This document shows, piece after piece, positions 10,210-21,229 of a stretch of 64,000 nucleotides of DNA. The stretch is from Perkinsus olseni. Its lineage: Eukaryota; Perkinsozoa; Perkinsida; Perkinsidae. The stretch covers positions 221,941 to 285,940 of the forward strand of contig JABANP010000022.1 of NCBI GenBank assembly GCA_013115135.1. The letters are read 5' to 3'. The stretch's first letter is position 1, and the number at the start of each line of letters is the position of its first letter. The notes under the pieces are model-generated. The model was given only the letters and a program-made list of their open reading frames with translations, did no database searches and was not told the DNA's origin. Made by a program: the position numbers and the translations under genes.

Positions 10210-12426
10210 CTACTCTTCTTGTTTACAGCTACTGGACTGTACGAATACTGACAAGCGACGGATGAGCTCCTGGCAGGCTTGCTGAGGGTTAGGCATCCAC
10301 ATATAACAAAACCTCATAGCGCCAGGAGAACCGAAGAAGCTGTCACCAGGGGAGGGAATAATCTTATAAGGTTCGTCGCAGAACTTTGAGAACAGCTCCG
10401 TCGAGTTGTGAGATGGCAGAAATTTGGTAAAATCGGCCCAGATGAAGATGCTGCCATCGGGTTGGTAGAAGGGAACGCCCAGGTCCGCGAGGCCCCTACA
10501 AATGATCTGTTTGCACTCGGTCAGAATCTTGCGGTATTCCGACAAGTAGTCGCTCAGCCATTGCTTGTCACCAAGCAGTTTCGCCGTATACCACTGAGAA
10601 GTACGAGAAATGTGGTACGCGAGCGGAAACAGGACGCCCGACTACCTGTGTTAATGGACTAACCGCAGCGAAAAGGTTATAGCAGCTTTGAGCAGCCCGC
10701 TTCATAGTCACCAGGGAGGGGTCGTGACGTTGACGGGGTAGGCCCAGACAGAAACCAACTCGCATGCCCGACAAACCTCACGAAGGAAGGAATTTGCATG
10801 CCGGACAATATTCCGTTTATCGCTTACCTATATCCTTGCTGAGGCCCCAGAGGACCAGGGTTGGGGGATCGATGTCTCCCGGGAGAAACGGCTGACGAGG
10901 AAGATAGCGTGGAAGCCGTACTGGGCCCCTACGGTACTTACTAAGTTCAGCGCAGAGATGTGACGCTTGCCGCTGTCGTCATGCACAGCACAACCGTAGA
11001 TCTCATCAGAGCTGATCAGAAAAGGTACGTGAACAGGAGAGCTCTTGGAGGAGTAATTCACCTACATCCACCATAGTCCCTTCTCGCCACACCAATTCCT
11101 AATCATCCGCAGCTCTTCGACATCTGCCACTCGACCACTCGGGTTGCCAGGATTCACAGTCAGCAACGCCTTGGGTTTCAGCCCTTCGCCAATGCAAGCC
11201 TCGTAGCCTTGCTCGAGGGCCGACCTGACAGTGATGATGGCAACCTACAGTCGATAGTAGCCACGGCAGCAGCAGTTCCGAGGCTGCTGATGGAACTGAG
11301 GAGGATAAAGGCGCCAGAAGACGACAAAAATCATAACGGAAAATCGTATTAAACCGACCTCGATATCTCGAAGCTCGTCTCCATTGAAGTTTGCACCGAC
11401 GGCACGACGCGTACCTAACCACACACGAAAGAGTGTATGCACAGAATCATGGAGGAGCACCTTACTCCAGCTTCCTTGCCACAGTCCAGGAGGAACACCG
11501 GGTACAGAGGCTTGGTGCTGAGAAAACAGTCCCTTCCGTCACCATCGCCGAGGCAGAATGATATCAGGTTCATCGCGGGCCCGCATCTAGCACATCACGA
11601 CGGAAGGCAGTAACTTGGGTGGAGTGGAAGCCACTAATGCTCACCCGTTAGTGACGGCTATAACATCCTCAGGTGTGAACTCGGAAGCGGTCTCCATACC
11701 ATCCAATGGCGGAGCTAGAAATGTGGAGACGGCCTGCGAGAAGCAGAGCATGCTACTTCACAACACCTACGACGATTATGCAGTATCAAGCAACTCCGAA
11801 GAGCATTCCCCTAAGTCACAACGACGAGCACAACAAAATAGGAACGAATTGACCACGAAATTGTAACAGACTCCAGCACGACCGAGGTCCATAATTATGA
11901 AAATATGTGCGTCCCACGGAATCCCAGCTTACTCCGGCAACAGCGGCTTTTAAAGTATCCGTCCCCGAGAACTTGCCGTACGTGAAGAGCTCCCGACTGG
12001 GGAATGACTCGGTCGAAGACATATCAGCCAGTATCTGATGAGAAACGCATGCACGAACTGAGGTGGAGATCGATACATCAAGGCATGCAGCGAACTAGCA
12101 GGTACCGAGTGGCAAGGATGAGTCTGCCAAAACGACGAACATGCATGAGAAGAAACAGGCTGGCACCTGTCTCGTTCTCGCCTCCAGCATGGCTTCCATT
12201 GATCTATTCTCCGCAACACACATGGTGAGATACCCATTAGGGTTAGTATCTGAGACTGAAGGCTGCACGATGAGCTCAGAGTGAACAGATGACCTTGGTC
12301 GAACAGGTCTGGCTGGGAGTCGACGAAGGCTTTGAAGTAGCTGGTGAGTGGTTCGCTCACAGTCTGCTCACACCTGCCGGACACCTTAATACGCCCCTCG
12401 GTAGAGTCGCTGTCACCGAAGGTCAT
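10210..12426 (-). CDS. ACC-synthase-like PLP-dependent enzyme, 11 exons (copy 1)
   Basis: CDS complement(join(10210..10593, 10646..10776, 10828..10891, 10942..11011, 11066..11224, 11359..11414, 11466..11586, 11645..11733, 11933..12034, 12167..12249, 12294..12426)), 463 aa, in frame throughout. It belongs to the class I/II aminotransferase fold (AAT-I), closest in style to 1-aminocyclopropane-1-carboxylate synthase. Landmarks in order: NPNGYLTMCVAEN, TNG turn, KPLYPVF, NPGNPSG, SDEIYG, catalytic Lys in SKDI-GLSGMRVG, and the carboxylate-binding Arg in MRFCYMW. The family cleaves S-adenosylmethionine or transaminates amino acids; which applies is not visible. A 1.8-kb spacer separates it from a paralogue in the same direction, which has six fewer introns. 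An in-frame ATG at 12474 is an alternative start. Confidence 0.85.
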
Positions 12427-14209
12427 AAGGTCTATACAGTCCATACAATCAGAACTGACAAGGCACCACCGCATGGAGGCCGATGAACGCTCATCATGCT
12501 GCAGACGAGGGCACAGCGTGGCCCGTACACAACGACGCCGTATACTGACAGCAAGCCCTCCCGAGACGAACAGGATTGCCCGACGATCCCGAATCGGGAT
12601 TCCCGATTACTAAAACGTAGGAGGTTGACGACCGGGTACTGAATGTGTCACACAACAGTAACGACTCCAAACTTCGGGACTGCTTCCTGTCCCCTACAAG
12701 GGCAGGACCACACTCGAAGCTAGCGTAGGGACATAACGGTTATTGACACAGTTGACATCCCCAGGCGATGTCTGACTAGCTATTGAGTCGCATCTAGCTA
12801 TGAGAGCAAGAGGACTTGCTACATGTGAATCCACTTTGTGCGGACTGTTACTTTCACGCTCCATGTTGACACCCCCATGCCTATAAGGGTAGACAGTGAC
12901 CGGCGAGCGCCGAAGACTTTAGCGTGGCCGCACTGTTTATGCGTATAACGACCGATAGCACTATACAAGACGCTTCTGAAAAGATCTGAGGAGCCCCGCC
13001 TGCCGTTCCCTCGACCGCAGACTGAACACCATTTCGCATCTCTGTCACCTGTTGTGACTCACAGCGCCTTAGGGATCACGTCAAGTTGTTATCACCAACT
13101 CGATCAGCTGGCATCGTAGTGCGTAGAGGTAAACTCGCTAAGAACATTTGAAAGGTGGCAGTCAATTTTCCTCTCTATACTCCTCTACGATGTTGGAAAT
13201 ATCCACAAGATGACAGGCGGTACTGTCAGATATGGCCACTCGCCCCTCAAGTACTATCAGCCAAAATTTCCATGACGCAGAGGTTGGTGATGCCCGACAA
13301 CAACTTAAAGTTGTTGCGGTCATCCAGTAGGTCACTGAAAGCTAGCCCCTCCAGATCTACATTCTGTGGATGGCTGGATATCTGTGGCCTACCTCGGCAT
13401 CCAGGGAATGGTTGGATTGAGCGCAGATCATCTTCCAGGGCTCTGACCCGATGAAACCAACGCCTACTCCCACTCTAGGTTCACTAACTCATGCTAGCCT
13501 AGCTCGCATCACTCATTTGCATTACTTATTGGTACACGCACCAGATCCTCTCACCAGGGATTGAACCTCTGCTCGGTGAATTTCGCTAGCGTCGATCTAC
13601 CGCTGGCAGATCACTAACAAGAAAACACTCTCGTATCCTACCTTGAAGAATAGCTTTGCTGACTTGGTAGCAGAACCTTTCAACAGCTTCTGATCTCACT
13701 GTGTACTAAACACTCCTCCCCTTATTCCACTTCCATCACCCTGCGTTCGGATCCTCCATGAGGCCCGAGGCCGGGACATAGAAAACTAACTGTTCTCCGA
13801 GTCAGGTATCTTCTCGCCGGAGAGAAACGGTCTATAGGCGGAAAACCGACCTGTGTTGGGATTAGCGTTGTTGAAGAGAATCGGAACGCTTCGAAGTCTC
13901 AACCGAAGGAGGCTCTCCTTGACGAACCTCGAAGTCCTATGTCCAGCTGAGGATGCCTGACTCACACAACACAGCTACTGAATGCACTTTAAACAACGAC
14001 TATCTTTATGAGCCACTGATATGATAGAAGGAAGGGGGATCTTGACAACCATTAAAAAGGGTTTCGGTAAAACCGTAAACTACAGGTACAAGCAGCCAAC
14101 TATGGCTGATTAGGAAACATAAAGGAACGACGCACTCGCCTACGCCCCAGTTCGGAGCAGAGCACTGTCATAGTAGTCTATATAAACTGGTACTCATAGT
14201 GTCACATTT
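12427..14209. other. Spacer between the two ACC-synthase-like genes
   Basis: No gene is supported in this 1.8 kb. A 99-codon frame at 13155-13454 (+) looks random. Near 13550-13575 the minus strand carries GGTTCAATCCC, a B-box-like word with a poor T-arm. Copy 1's promoter must lie just above 12426 and copy 2's 3' end just above 14100, but I see no clear TATA or initiator signal. Confidence 0.4.
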
Positions 14210-16057
14210 TTACAACCCTTTGCGGGTCTCGTGAGCGAAGTCAGTAAGTCTTCTGATAACTTCCCTACAGGCCTCCTCACCGTCGGCCATCCAGGCGTAG
14301 CAGAATCTCACCATCCCAGGCTTGTCCGCAAAGAAGCAGCTGCCTGGCGACACGACCATGCGATAAGGATCCGACTTCAGCTTGTTGAAGAGACCCAATC
14401 CATCTTGATCGTCGGGCTCAATGAACTCGGTGAGATCACACCAAAGGAAGAGGCCAGCATGCGGTTCAGAGTAGGGTATGCTGAGCTTGCCCAATCCGTC
14501 ACATAAGATACGCTTGCAAGACGTCAGACGCTCCCTAGAGATCTGCAGAAAGCCCGCAAGCCACTGCTCATCATTAAGCATTCTGGCGCACACCTCTTGC
14601 GCTACTGGACTGACCATAGAGAAAATACTGTACTGCTTAGTCGCAGCGTGGCGGATGGTCTCAATGAGCTTCCAGTCTCTCTGTCTTGGGACGTTCATTA
14701 TCAGACCAACACGCATGCCCGAGAGGGCCATGTCTTTGCTGAAGCCCCAGAGCACTAACGTGGGAGGGTCGATGTCACCCTCGAGCAGTGGCAGATTCAA
14801 GGCCGAGATGTGAGGCCGACTGCAATCAGTGTGAACGCTGCATCCATAGATCTCATCAGATATCCACCACATGCGCTTCATACCACACCAATTCCGAATC
14901 CCTCGGAGCTCGTTAACGTCAGCGACGCTACCCATTGGGTTGCCGGGGTCCGTGGTGATGAGAGCACGCGGGCGATACCCTTCGCTGACACACTGCTTGT
15001 AGGCGCTGTCGAGGGCTGATCTGAAGATAATGAAAAGATGATGAACCGATGCGTTACTGATTATGAGAGACTCCCTGCACTTACAGTTTGATCTTGAACT
15101 CGTCATCAGCACTAGTCTTAACGGCGTACTTCACTACAACGTTGCCTTCGAGGGCGCAGTCAGTGGCGAAAACGGGATAGGCGGGGGAGGTGGTGATGAA
15201 ACAATCTTTACCATCACCTTCACCCAAGCAAAACGATATCATATTCATAGCCGAACCGCATCTGAATGACCAGCAACATTCAGTGGCAGCGGAAGCGTCC
15301 AGACCGAGCTCACCCGTTGGTGACACACAAGACATCCTGGGGAGACATTTTCTCCTCCTTGAGGATGTACTGGTCTGCGGTCTCTGCACTCGCCTCCAAG
15401 GCCTTCACGACGACTTCAGGAGGGGCCAGGTGAGTGGAGACAGCCTGCGCTACGGCTGACTTGAAGCCATGCATGCCAGAGAAATCACCATAGTCACAGA
15501 GTTCATGCCTCGGGAAGTTAGGGTCGGCAGCAAGCTCTCCGAGAACCTGACAGCACTTAAGATGCTTACCCACGACACTCCCTTCCCGCCATAAAATTCC
15601 GGTGAGGAAACGGACGAATATCAACGAGCCGGAGACAAGTAGATACATCTCGATCCCACGACCCACTATAAATGATGTCCTGCAACACTGTACAGTGAGA
15701 GACTACCACTCAGCACCATCAACTCCAATGACACCTCACAGTTGACCAAGACATCAAGAGCCCTTCGTTACCGCATGGCCTCACCTTCCTAAATTCTGCC
15801 TCGACCTCCGCTCCTACGGTCCTATTCTCCGCCATACACATGGGAATGAAACCCTTGGGGTTGGTATCTAGCAGTCTTACCCGTGAGCTTGCTGATGGCG
15901 CGACAAGCGAAAACCTACCCTTATCATACAGATCCTTTTGGGCCTCGGCGAAGGCGGGAGCATAGACGGTGAACTCGGTGGCAGCGGCCTTCTTGCCGCG
16001 CTTGGATACCCTGTACTGCGGTCTGGCATCCGCGCGCCTCAGGGTTTGCTCGACCAT
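14210..16057 (-). CDS. ACC-synthase-like PLP-dependent enzyme, 5 exons (copy 2)
   Basis: CDS complement(join(14210..15020, 15085..15261, 15314..15546, 15785..15867, 15919..16057)), 480 aa. All cofactor landmarks of the AAT-I fold are present: NPKGFIPMCMAEN, SPAYPVF with its Tyr, DPGNPMG with the Asn, SDEIYG with Asp and Tyr, catalytic Lys in SKDMALSGMRVG, and Arg in MVRFCYAW. The length matches ACC synthases (about 430-490 aa). All four introns match copy 1 in place and phase (1, 0, 2, 2), and exon 2 is 83 nt in both genes. The last 811-nt exon is uninterrupted where copy 1 has four introns. Cytosolic location is likely, as no targeting peptide is evident. ACC synthase, alliinase-like lyase or aminotransferase activity cannot be told apart here. 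Confidence 0.88.
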
Positions 16058-16635
16058 TATTCAAAAACAGAGATAATATACTGTGACAACGGTGGTACGG
16101 TAAAAGTGAACGATTGATATCAGCAAAGATGAATGATTGTTAAGCTAGCGCTAGTACGAGCCACGAAAGATATCTTTGGATGCTCTCTTGGGAGCCGGCT
16201 ATCGGGGAAGCATCATACCTTGCTCAGCAGTAACTAATGGGTGAAGTAAACCGACGAAAGAATGACCGAGCACTATTGTCCGAGGAATGACAGCAGCAGT
16301 ATTAATGAACTACTGGCAGTGCCTGTGTTCACTTATTCCGGTTGGTCAACAGCCGAGGACGGCTCGACAGCTTGCTTTTGAACCAGTTTCCAAGGGCCTG
16401 GAGATGACCTTAGAGAACGAGGTTCTAATAATACCCATCGTTGCTTCAATTCAATTCGAATTGCCCATCGTTGGTTCCAGAGATAGTACGCGGCGGAGCT
16501 ATCTTGCTCTCTTGTGAAATCTTGCGTTTTCTTCACCTCCCTATTCCACGATTATGATATCCTCGATAAGGAGAATGTTGTTAAAATCGTATCTCAACTC
16601 ATAACCGCTTCGAGCCTTGCTGCATGTAAAGGGCC
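16058..16635. other. Divergent spacer, no supported gene
   Basis: The region lies between the ACC-synthase-like gene (-) and a possible gene on the plus strand, so it should hold both promoters. Short frames (for example 16287-16517 and 16514-16744 on +) are not convincing. A near-direct repeat (gttgcttcaattcaattcgaattgcccatcgttgg) with CCATCGTTG at both ends lies near 16430-16475. Confidence 0.35.
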
Positions 16636-17040
16636 GTGCAAGCCTCTTCTCCTAAAGTTTCCCCGCGTTCGGAAGATTTTGGCAGTGAAACGTATCCAAG
16701 CCAAGGGGACGAGGGGCGCCGCTTCAAGCCGTCGGCAGAACTGATGCTGCGTTCAGTACTCGTGGATTCAGCAGCCGATAACATCACCACCAGTAGCAGT
16801 GGTTGCTTTGATCCGTACAAAATGGCTGCTGCGTCGCTAGCTTCCAGGATAGGGAGTGCCGCATCTGAGGAGCCAACGACGTTGGAGGAGAATCTTTCAG
16901 CATGGATGAAGACCAAGGAGCTCAACCTTGGTTTGGATATCTTATCCGAGCCCTGTATATCGGAGACACAGATCATGCAGATTGTCAATGCATCGCCAAA
17001 GACTATGGTTTTAGCAGCTCTGGGCATTGTCGATCGGTAG
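16636..17040 (+). CDS. Unrecognised protein or first exon
   Basis: About 134 codons of Ser/Glu-rich then helical sequence, with no recognised domain; the final part (near residues 95-130) looks like a folded helical segment. The frame opens with GTG directly after an in-frame stop, so the true 5' end probably comes from an upstream exon. It stops at CGG|TAG, but GTAGTA there also fits a splice donor of the form used at 17587, so this may be the first exon of the gene at 17336-18226. Confidence 0.4.
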   Translation: MQASSPKVSPRSEDFGSETYPSQGDEGRRFKPSAELMLRSVLVDSAADNITTSSSGCFDPYKMAAASLASRIGSAASEEPTTLEENLSAWMKTKELNLGLDILSEPCISETQIMQIVNASPKTMVLAALGIVDR

Positions 17041-17335
17041 TAACTGGGAAGGGGGGGCATGCTTCATTCAAAGGGATGAACTCCATTTCATTCTATTGAC
17101 CAACTAAATCTTTATGCGTTGAACTGAATCGTTCTGGAGGGTAATGATGAGTGCAGCTTGCTCGGAGGTTATTGACTCGGACAGGATTTTCGTGCAGCCG
17201 TGTATGCGTCCACGTGGCGAAACAGAACCTCCTTTCTGTTCTTCACTTCATTTTTTTTACCCTACGCACCCTTCTCGTCCCAAATTCTAGCGGATTCGCC
17301 TTCAACAGCGTTCAAGGCGGCTTCACCACTGTACG

Positions 17336-18226
17336 ATGGGCCCTGGCAGGTTTACTCCCCCTATGCTGGTGTCGGCTATGCGGAGCGAGCTGTCCGTGGC
17401 CACTATACGGGAATGCATAACCACACTCGGACAGCTGTTCGATGCCTATGCTGTCCTGCCTGAGGTAGCATTCCGATCCACGAGGCTGCCGCGCTGTCCC
17501 TATTGGTCCCCGTTGTATGACAGTCGCTTTCTTCTCAGGCGGATATACGGAAAGTCGCTCCGGACGTTCCGAGCCTCGGCAATGTGGTAGTAAAGGCGGG
17601 TGGGGGTTCGGAACCACACGCGATTTTCGGTCCACTCTAACAAGTGCTTTAGCTCCCAGCGTCTTTCTCACGAGCAAAGCGTAGGAATATATCCGGGGTA
17701 CCAGATTCTACCGCAACTAACGGAAATTCTCTTGTTCTCTTCTCCTCTGTCCTAGCGCAGGGTGATCAACTGGCGCGAAGCTACAGCTCACACTGAAATC
17801 GGGCTTCATTCATCGAGGATGCAGGTACTCTTCACTCAATGCCTGCTTGATGCCAAGTTCCTCGACATGTGCTTGGAGGGCTCCGAGGAGGGTCGAAAGG
17901 CTCTGGTGGAGGCCTTCAGAGTCATGGAAGTGCGAATCAGGAGTTTGGAGAAGGTACCGCAGCTGATCAGTGGCCTCGAGTAACGCTACGGTTAGGATTC
18001 CCTGGCTGGCTCCAAGGCTGCGGCCCTACTCAAGGGTCTGGACTCGGTGTCTAGGTCGAGTTTGGCTGAAGTGTCTGCACCTGCTGCCGGTGGGGCCTAT
18101 GATGGGTTCTTCGAGAAGAGGTGGGCCCATGGGTGGACAGCGAGATGGGGCAGTCTTTGGCAGGCACTTGGACATCCCTGGTTGGGGTCCATCTTCGACG
18201 ACCGCTTCGACGTCACCGCGCCATAA
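17336..18226 (+). CDS. Unrecognised protein, at least three exons
   Basis: Exons about 17336..17586, 17761..17953 and 17996..18226 join in frame with consistent phases (2, 0) and end at a TAA. The product is at least 225 aa, mostly helical. It has a Trp-rich C-terminal tail (WAHGWTARWGSLWQALGHPW) that could pack on a membrane or partner. I recognise no family. The 5' end is uncertain: a competing frame at 17280-17460 and the upstream frame at 16636-17040 may supply earlier exons. It lies directly before the mitochondrial uL11 gene, also on the plus strand, but nothing shows a functional link. Confidence 0.55.
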
Positions 18227-18577
18227 AAAGTAACTCCTTCGAGCCTTCCACTGCCACTACGTATCGTTACCAGCTTCCACTATCTACTACTTGTTGGGTT
18301 GCTGAGTCACCGAATTCATACGATCGACTGAGGCCCAGTGTCTCAGTAGAGTAGAAAGTTCTTTAACTAGCACTACTGCGTACTGGCGTATGTACGCTGG
18401 CCACCCCTTCGCTGCTTATAAATTAGCATGTAGATATGGCACCATACAGGACTTTCTCGTTGAAGAGAATACGTAACGCAGGTCTAACTTGGCCGTTGGA
18501 GGGTGTTGAACAGCGTCTCCGACGGCCTTGTACCGTTATCTTCTGTATCCATCTCTCTAGTTTTTGTTGACTACCCG

Positions 18578-19354
18578 ATGTCTGTCATTGGACGGTTCAG
18601 GATGTGGGTATTGGCCGGGCAGAGCAAACCGTCACCATCAGTAGGGCAAACGCTAGGCCCCCTCGGCATCAACATGATGGTACTCTAAAGGGAATGCCAA
18701 TGAGGCTCCTGTCATTTCCGCTACAATTCTCTCAGCAATTTAATAAGGAACTGAACGCACGGATAGCTACTGTGCGGGCGAAGGTGCCGGTACAAGTCAC
18801 ACTCGTGCCCAAGACAGACAAGACGTCGGTTCGAACGCTCGTCAGATTTCGACGGTACTTCCTGAAGCAGGTACGCCTTCTGGCTACGGACGCCTCCTGC
18901 GAACTGGTTCATAAGGTGGGCTCTCATGGCCTTGCAGATGATAGACTGCCGCCTCTTCAGGAGGAGTAGCCAGACTACCGCTTTGTGGCGGGAAGGGCCA
19001 TAGGAATATAGTGGGCACCATAACGTTGAAGGAGGTCTTTCACATAGCGAGAGTGAGGGGTAGTTGTGACGGGGCCCCGATCGAAACGAGTGGACTCAGG
19101 CTAAGAGCATGGACCCGACCAACGTCGGCAAGCCTCTGCGGTCGATAGTCATCAGCGTCATTGGTGAGTCTGTTCACTCACAGCGGAGACTCCTGACGGG
19201 GAGGTGAGAATGGGATGCCTCAGGAACTGCTCGTGCTATGGGTATACAAGTTCTGTATAAACTACCGGTACAACACCAGCACCGGGATGATCTGCCTATC
19301 TCCGACCTGGACAGGCTCAAGAAGGAGACAAGGTACTTATACCGACTACTGTGA
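18578..19354 (+). CDS. MRPL11: Mitochondrial-type ribosomal protein L11 (uL11m)
   Basis: CDS join(18578..18679, 18736..18870, 18945..19052, 19100..19163, 19224..19354), 179 aa, all junctions in frame. uL11 binds the GTPase-associated centre of the large ribosomal subunit, where translation factors dock. The N-terminal domain has the family signature AGQSKPSPSVGQTLGPLGIN followed by FNKELNARI. The C-terminal domain has GTITLKEVFHIAR. A tail beyond the bacterial length (RSIVISVIGTARAMGIQV) matches the C-terminal extension of animal MRPL11, which supports the mitochondrial form over cytosolic uL11 (RPL12). No separate presequence is evident, though a short upstream exon ending at the tctctag acceptor before 18561 is possible. 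Confidence 0.85.
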
Positions 19355-19793
19355 GGGTACCTGTTGTCATGTAGCCCCGGATCGCTAGTGATGCCATGGG
19401 GTTAGCTGATCTCCTTTAATCTTACTGTCCCGCTATATAACGGTCTTCGGGAGTGTCGTTCGCTGTGAATATATGATTTCGGAGTTGGGCAGTTCATGGA
19501 GGTGAGCATGTCTCCTTTAGGGCTCGTTCTAAACTGATGAAGCGGGGTTCTTGAGAGCCGTTCTTTCTCTGCTGCCACTCCGCATGTTTCTGATCACGAG
19601 TAGTCGATTGCGTTGGAGGTCAGCACTCTGGCGGTGGTTGGTTGTCACAATTGGAGACCACCCATACCATCCTTCAGGGCTCGGGGTCTGCTAGACGCCG
19701 CTTGCTGGGGCTTGGTACTGGCAATAGCGAAGCTGCATCGGATTGGTTGTGGCCCATCCTTTTCTTGTCTTCAGTAGACTCTCTAAGCCTCCC
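19355..19793. other. Spacer between uL11m and menC
   Basis: No gene seen in this 440-bp stretch. It must hold the 3' end of the uL11m gene and the promoter of menC. An acceptor-like cttgtcttcag at about 19764-19774 leaves room for an upstream menC exon that could encode a targeting peptide. Confidence 0.35.
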
Positions 19794-20983
19794 ATGCCCC
19801 TTCGAGCAGGCCCATCCCTAGGTCGGCTGGAGGTGCAGTCAATTGTACTGAAGAAGTTCGTCCTCGACCTCAAGAGCCCACTGCCGTTGTGTAGAGGCAG
19901 TGAGCGTGTGGACATTACCACCCGACAGGGGGTCTACGTCGTCCTACACTGCCAGTAGGTCCAACCTCGCCCGGGGTCGCTGTTCACTTGTTTTCCAGAT
20001 TCCATCCGCTTGGGACGTCATCACCTTCAACCCCCTGTTGCGGAGTCGGAGAGTCCTGCCCGCTGCCGCTCTTCCACCCTCAGCCTTGCTTCAACCCCGT
20101 CGCGGAGACGCCCGCGTTACCACATTTCGTTGAACTCACCGTAGATGGTATCTTCGAGGCGTGCAAGAACGCCGCACCGGAGAATGTCAGTCTACAGGGG
20201 GCACTTGAGATGGCGCTGCTTGCCTGTATATGCGACTCTACTGGAAGGATCCCCTCTGAAATATTATGGTGGTACGGAGGAGGCGTTGAGGAACAGTGCA
20301 AGATTGCAAGATCTATCAAGATTAACCAGATGTATACTCGCGAAGAAAGGAAGGATGGGGTCGTTTCTGGATGCGTCAAGCTTAAAGTTGGCGACGATCC
20401 GATCAGAGACGCCGAGAGGGTCAAGGCTGCCGCCGGTTCGATCAACGACGGCTTTCTCAGGCTGGACGCAAATCAGTCTTGGACACGAGCTGAATACCAA
20501 CTCTTCGCCGGATCCCTGACGAACGAGGCCAAGGCCAAGATAGAATATATTGAGGAGCCCACTGTGACTTGGGAAGACTGGTCCGCCGAGGTTGGTATAC
20601 CTATTGCCATGGACGAAAGCCTCGCGAGCGCTGCGAAGTTCCCCGCTTCCGAGGGAAGAGATGTTCACTTCGTCCTGAAGCCAGGGGTCCTGGGCTTCAG
20701 GCGTGCCTGCCAATACGTCGTCCGTTACGGCGGCCGCTGCTGCCTGTCGAGCATGTTCGAGTCCTCACTCTCCATGTATTGGTATACGGCTATGGCGGCG
20801 CTGTGCGGGAATCAGGTCTACCACGGGCTGAGTACCTCCGGCCGGCTGATTGAGGCGAGGGCTCCCTCCTATGATGAACTGATAGTGAAAGATGCTCTGT
20901 GGTCAGTGGACTTGACCGACTGTGAACGAGAGCTTCGAGAGTTGACTCTTTCGATTGTGCGTGATGATTCTCCCTTTTCCTGA
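19794..20983 (+). CDS. menC: o-Succinylbenzoate synthase (MenC), enolase superfamily
   Basis: CDS join(19794..19954, 19999..20983), 381 aa. The family dehydrates SHCHC to o-succinylbenzoate in menaquinone/phylloquinone synthesis. The full barrel active site is visible: KxK in CVKLKVG (base Lys), metal ligands in LDANQSW (Asp), YIEEP (Glu) and AMDES (Asp), and the second Lys in VLKPGVLG. The next strand reads SSMFESSLSM, the SSxxESSLG-type signature of OSBS enzymes. The N-terminal cap includes GVGESCPLPLFHP, the counterpart of GWGEISPLPGF. In plants and algae MenC is usually part of the PHYLLO fusion; here it stands alone. No clear plastid or mitochondrial leader is present unless an upstream exon exists. 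Related N-acylamino acid racemase activity cannot be excluded. Confidence 0.85.
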
Positions 20984-21229
20984 GGGAGTTTGAGATTGTG
21001 TTGATTATGGAGTCGTCGACATGGGAACGATGGGAGCAGTTATGCTAGCGGAACAGTGGTGGCGAGGGTTCCCTGCTTTATCCTCGCCGGACCCACCTAG
21101 CATGGTTGACCGGAGCGATCGGCTCAACTCTCATTAGCCACTGGCTGATCGGCGCTGGCATCGAGGCGAGCTCACGTGCTATCCTCTATTGTTGTTGGTT
21201 CAGTCAATATTCATCTTGCTTCTATAAGC

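Noticed and set aside
10210..12426. Copy 1 of the ACC-synthase-like genes as a pseudogene
   Set aside because: The frame looks broken only if introns are ignored; all eleven exons join in phase and all active-site residues are kept.
18604..18969. Unspliced 121-codon frame across the uL11m gene
   Set aside because: Its first part is another frame of exon 1 plus an intron; the spliced model matches MRPL11 over its full length.
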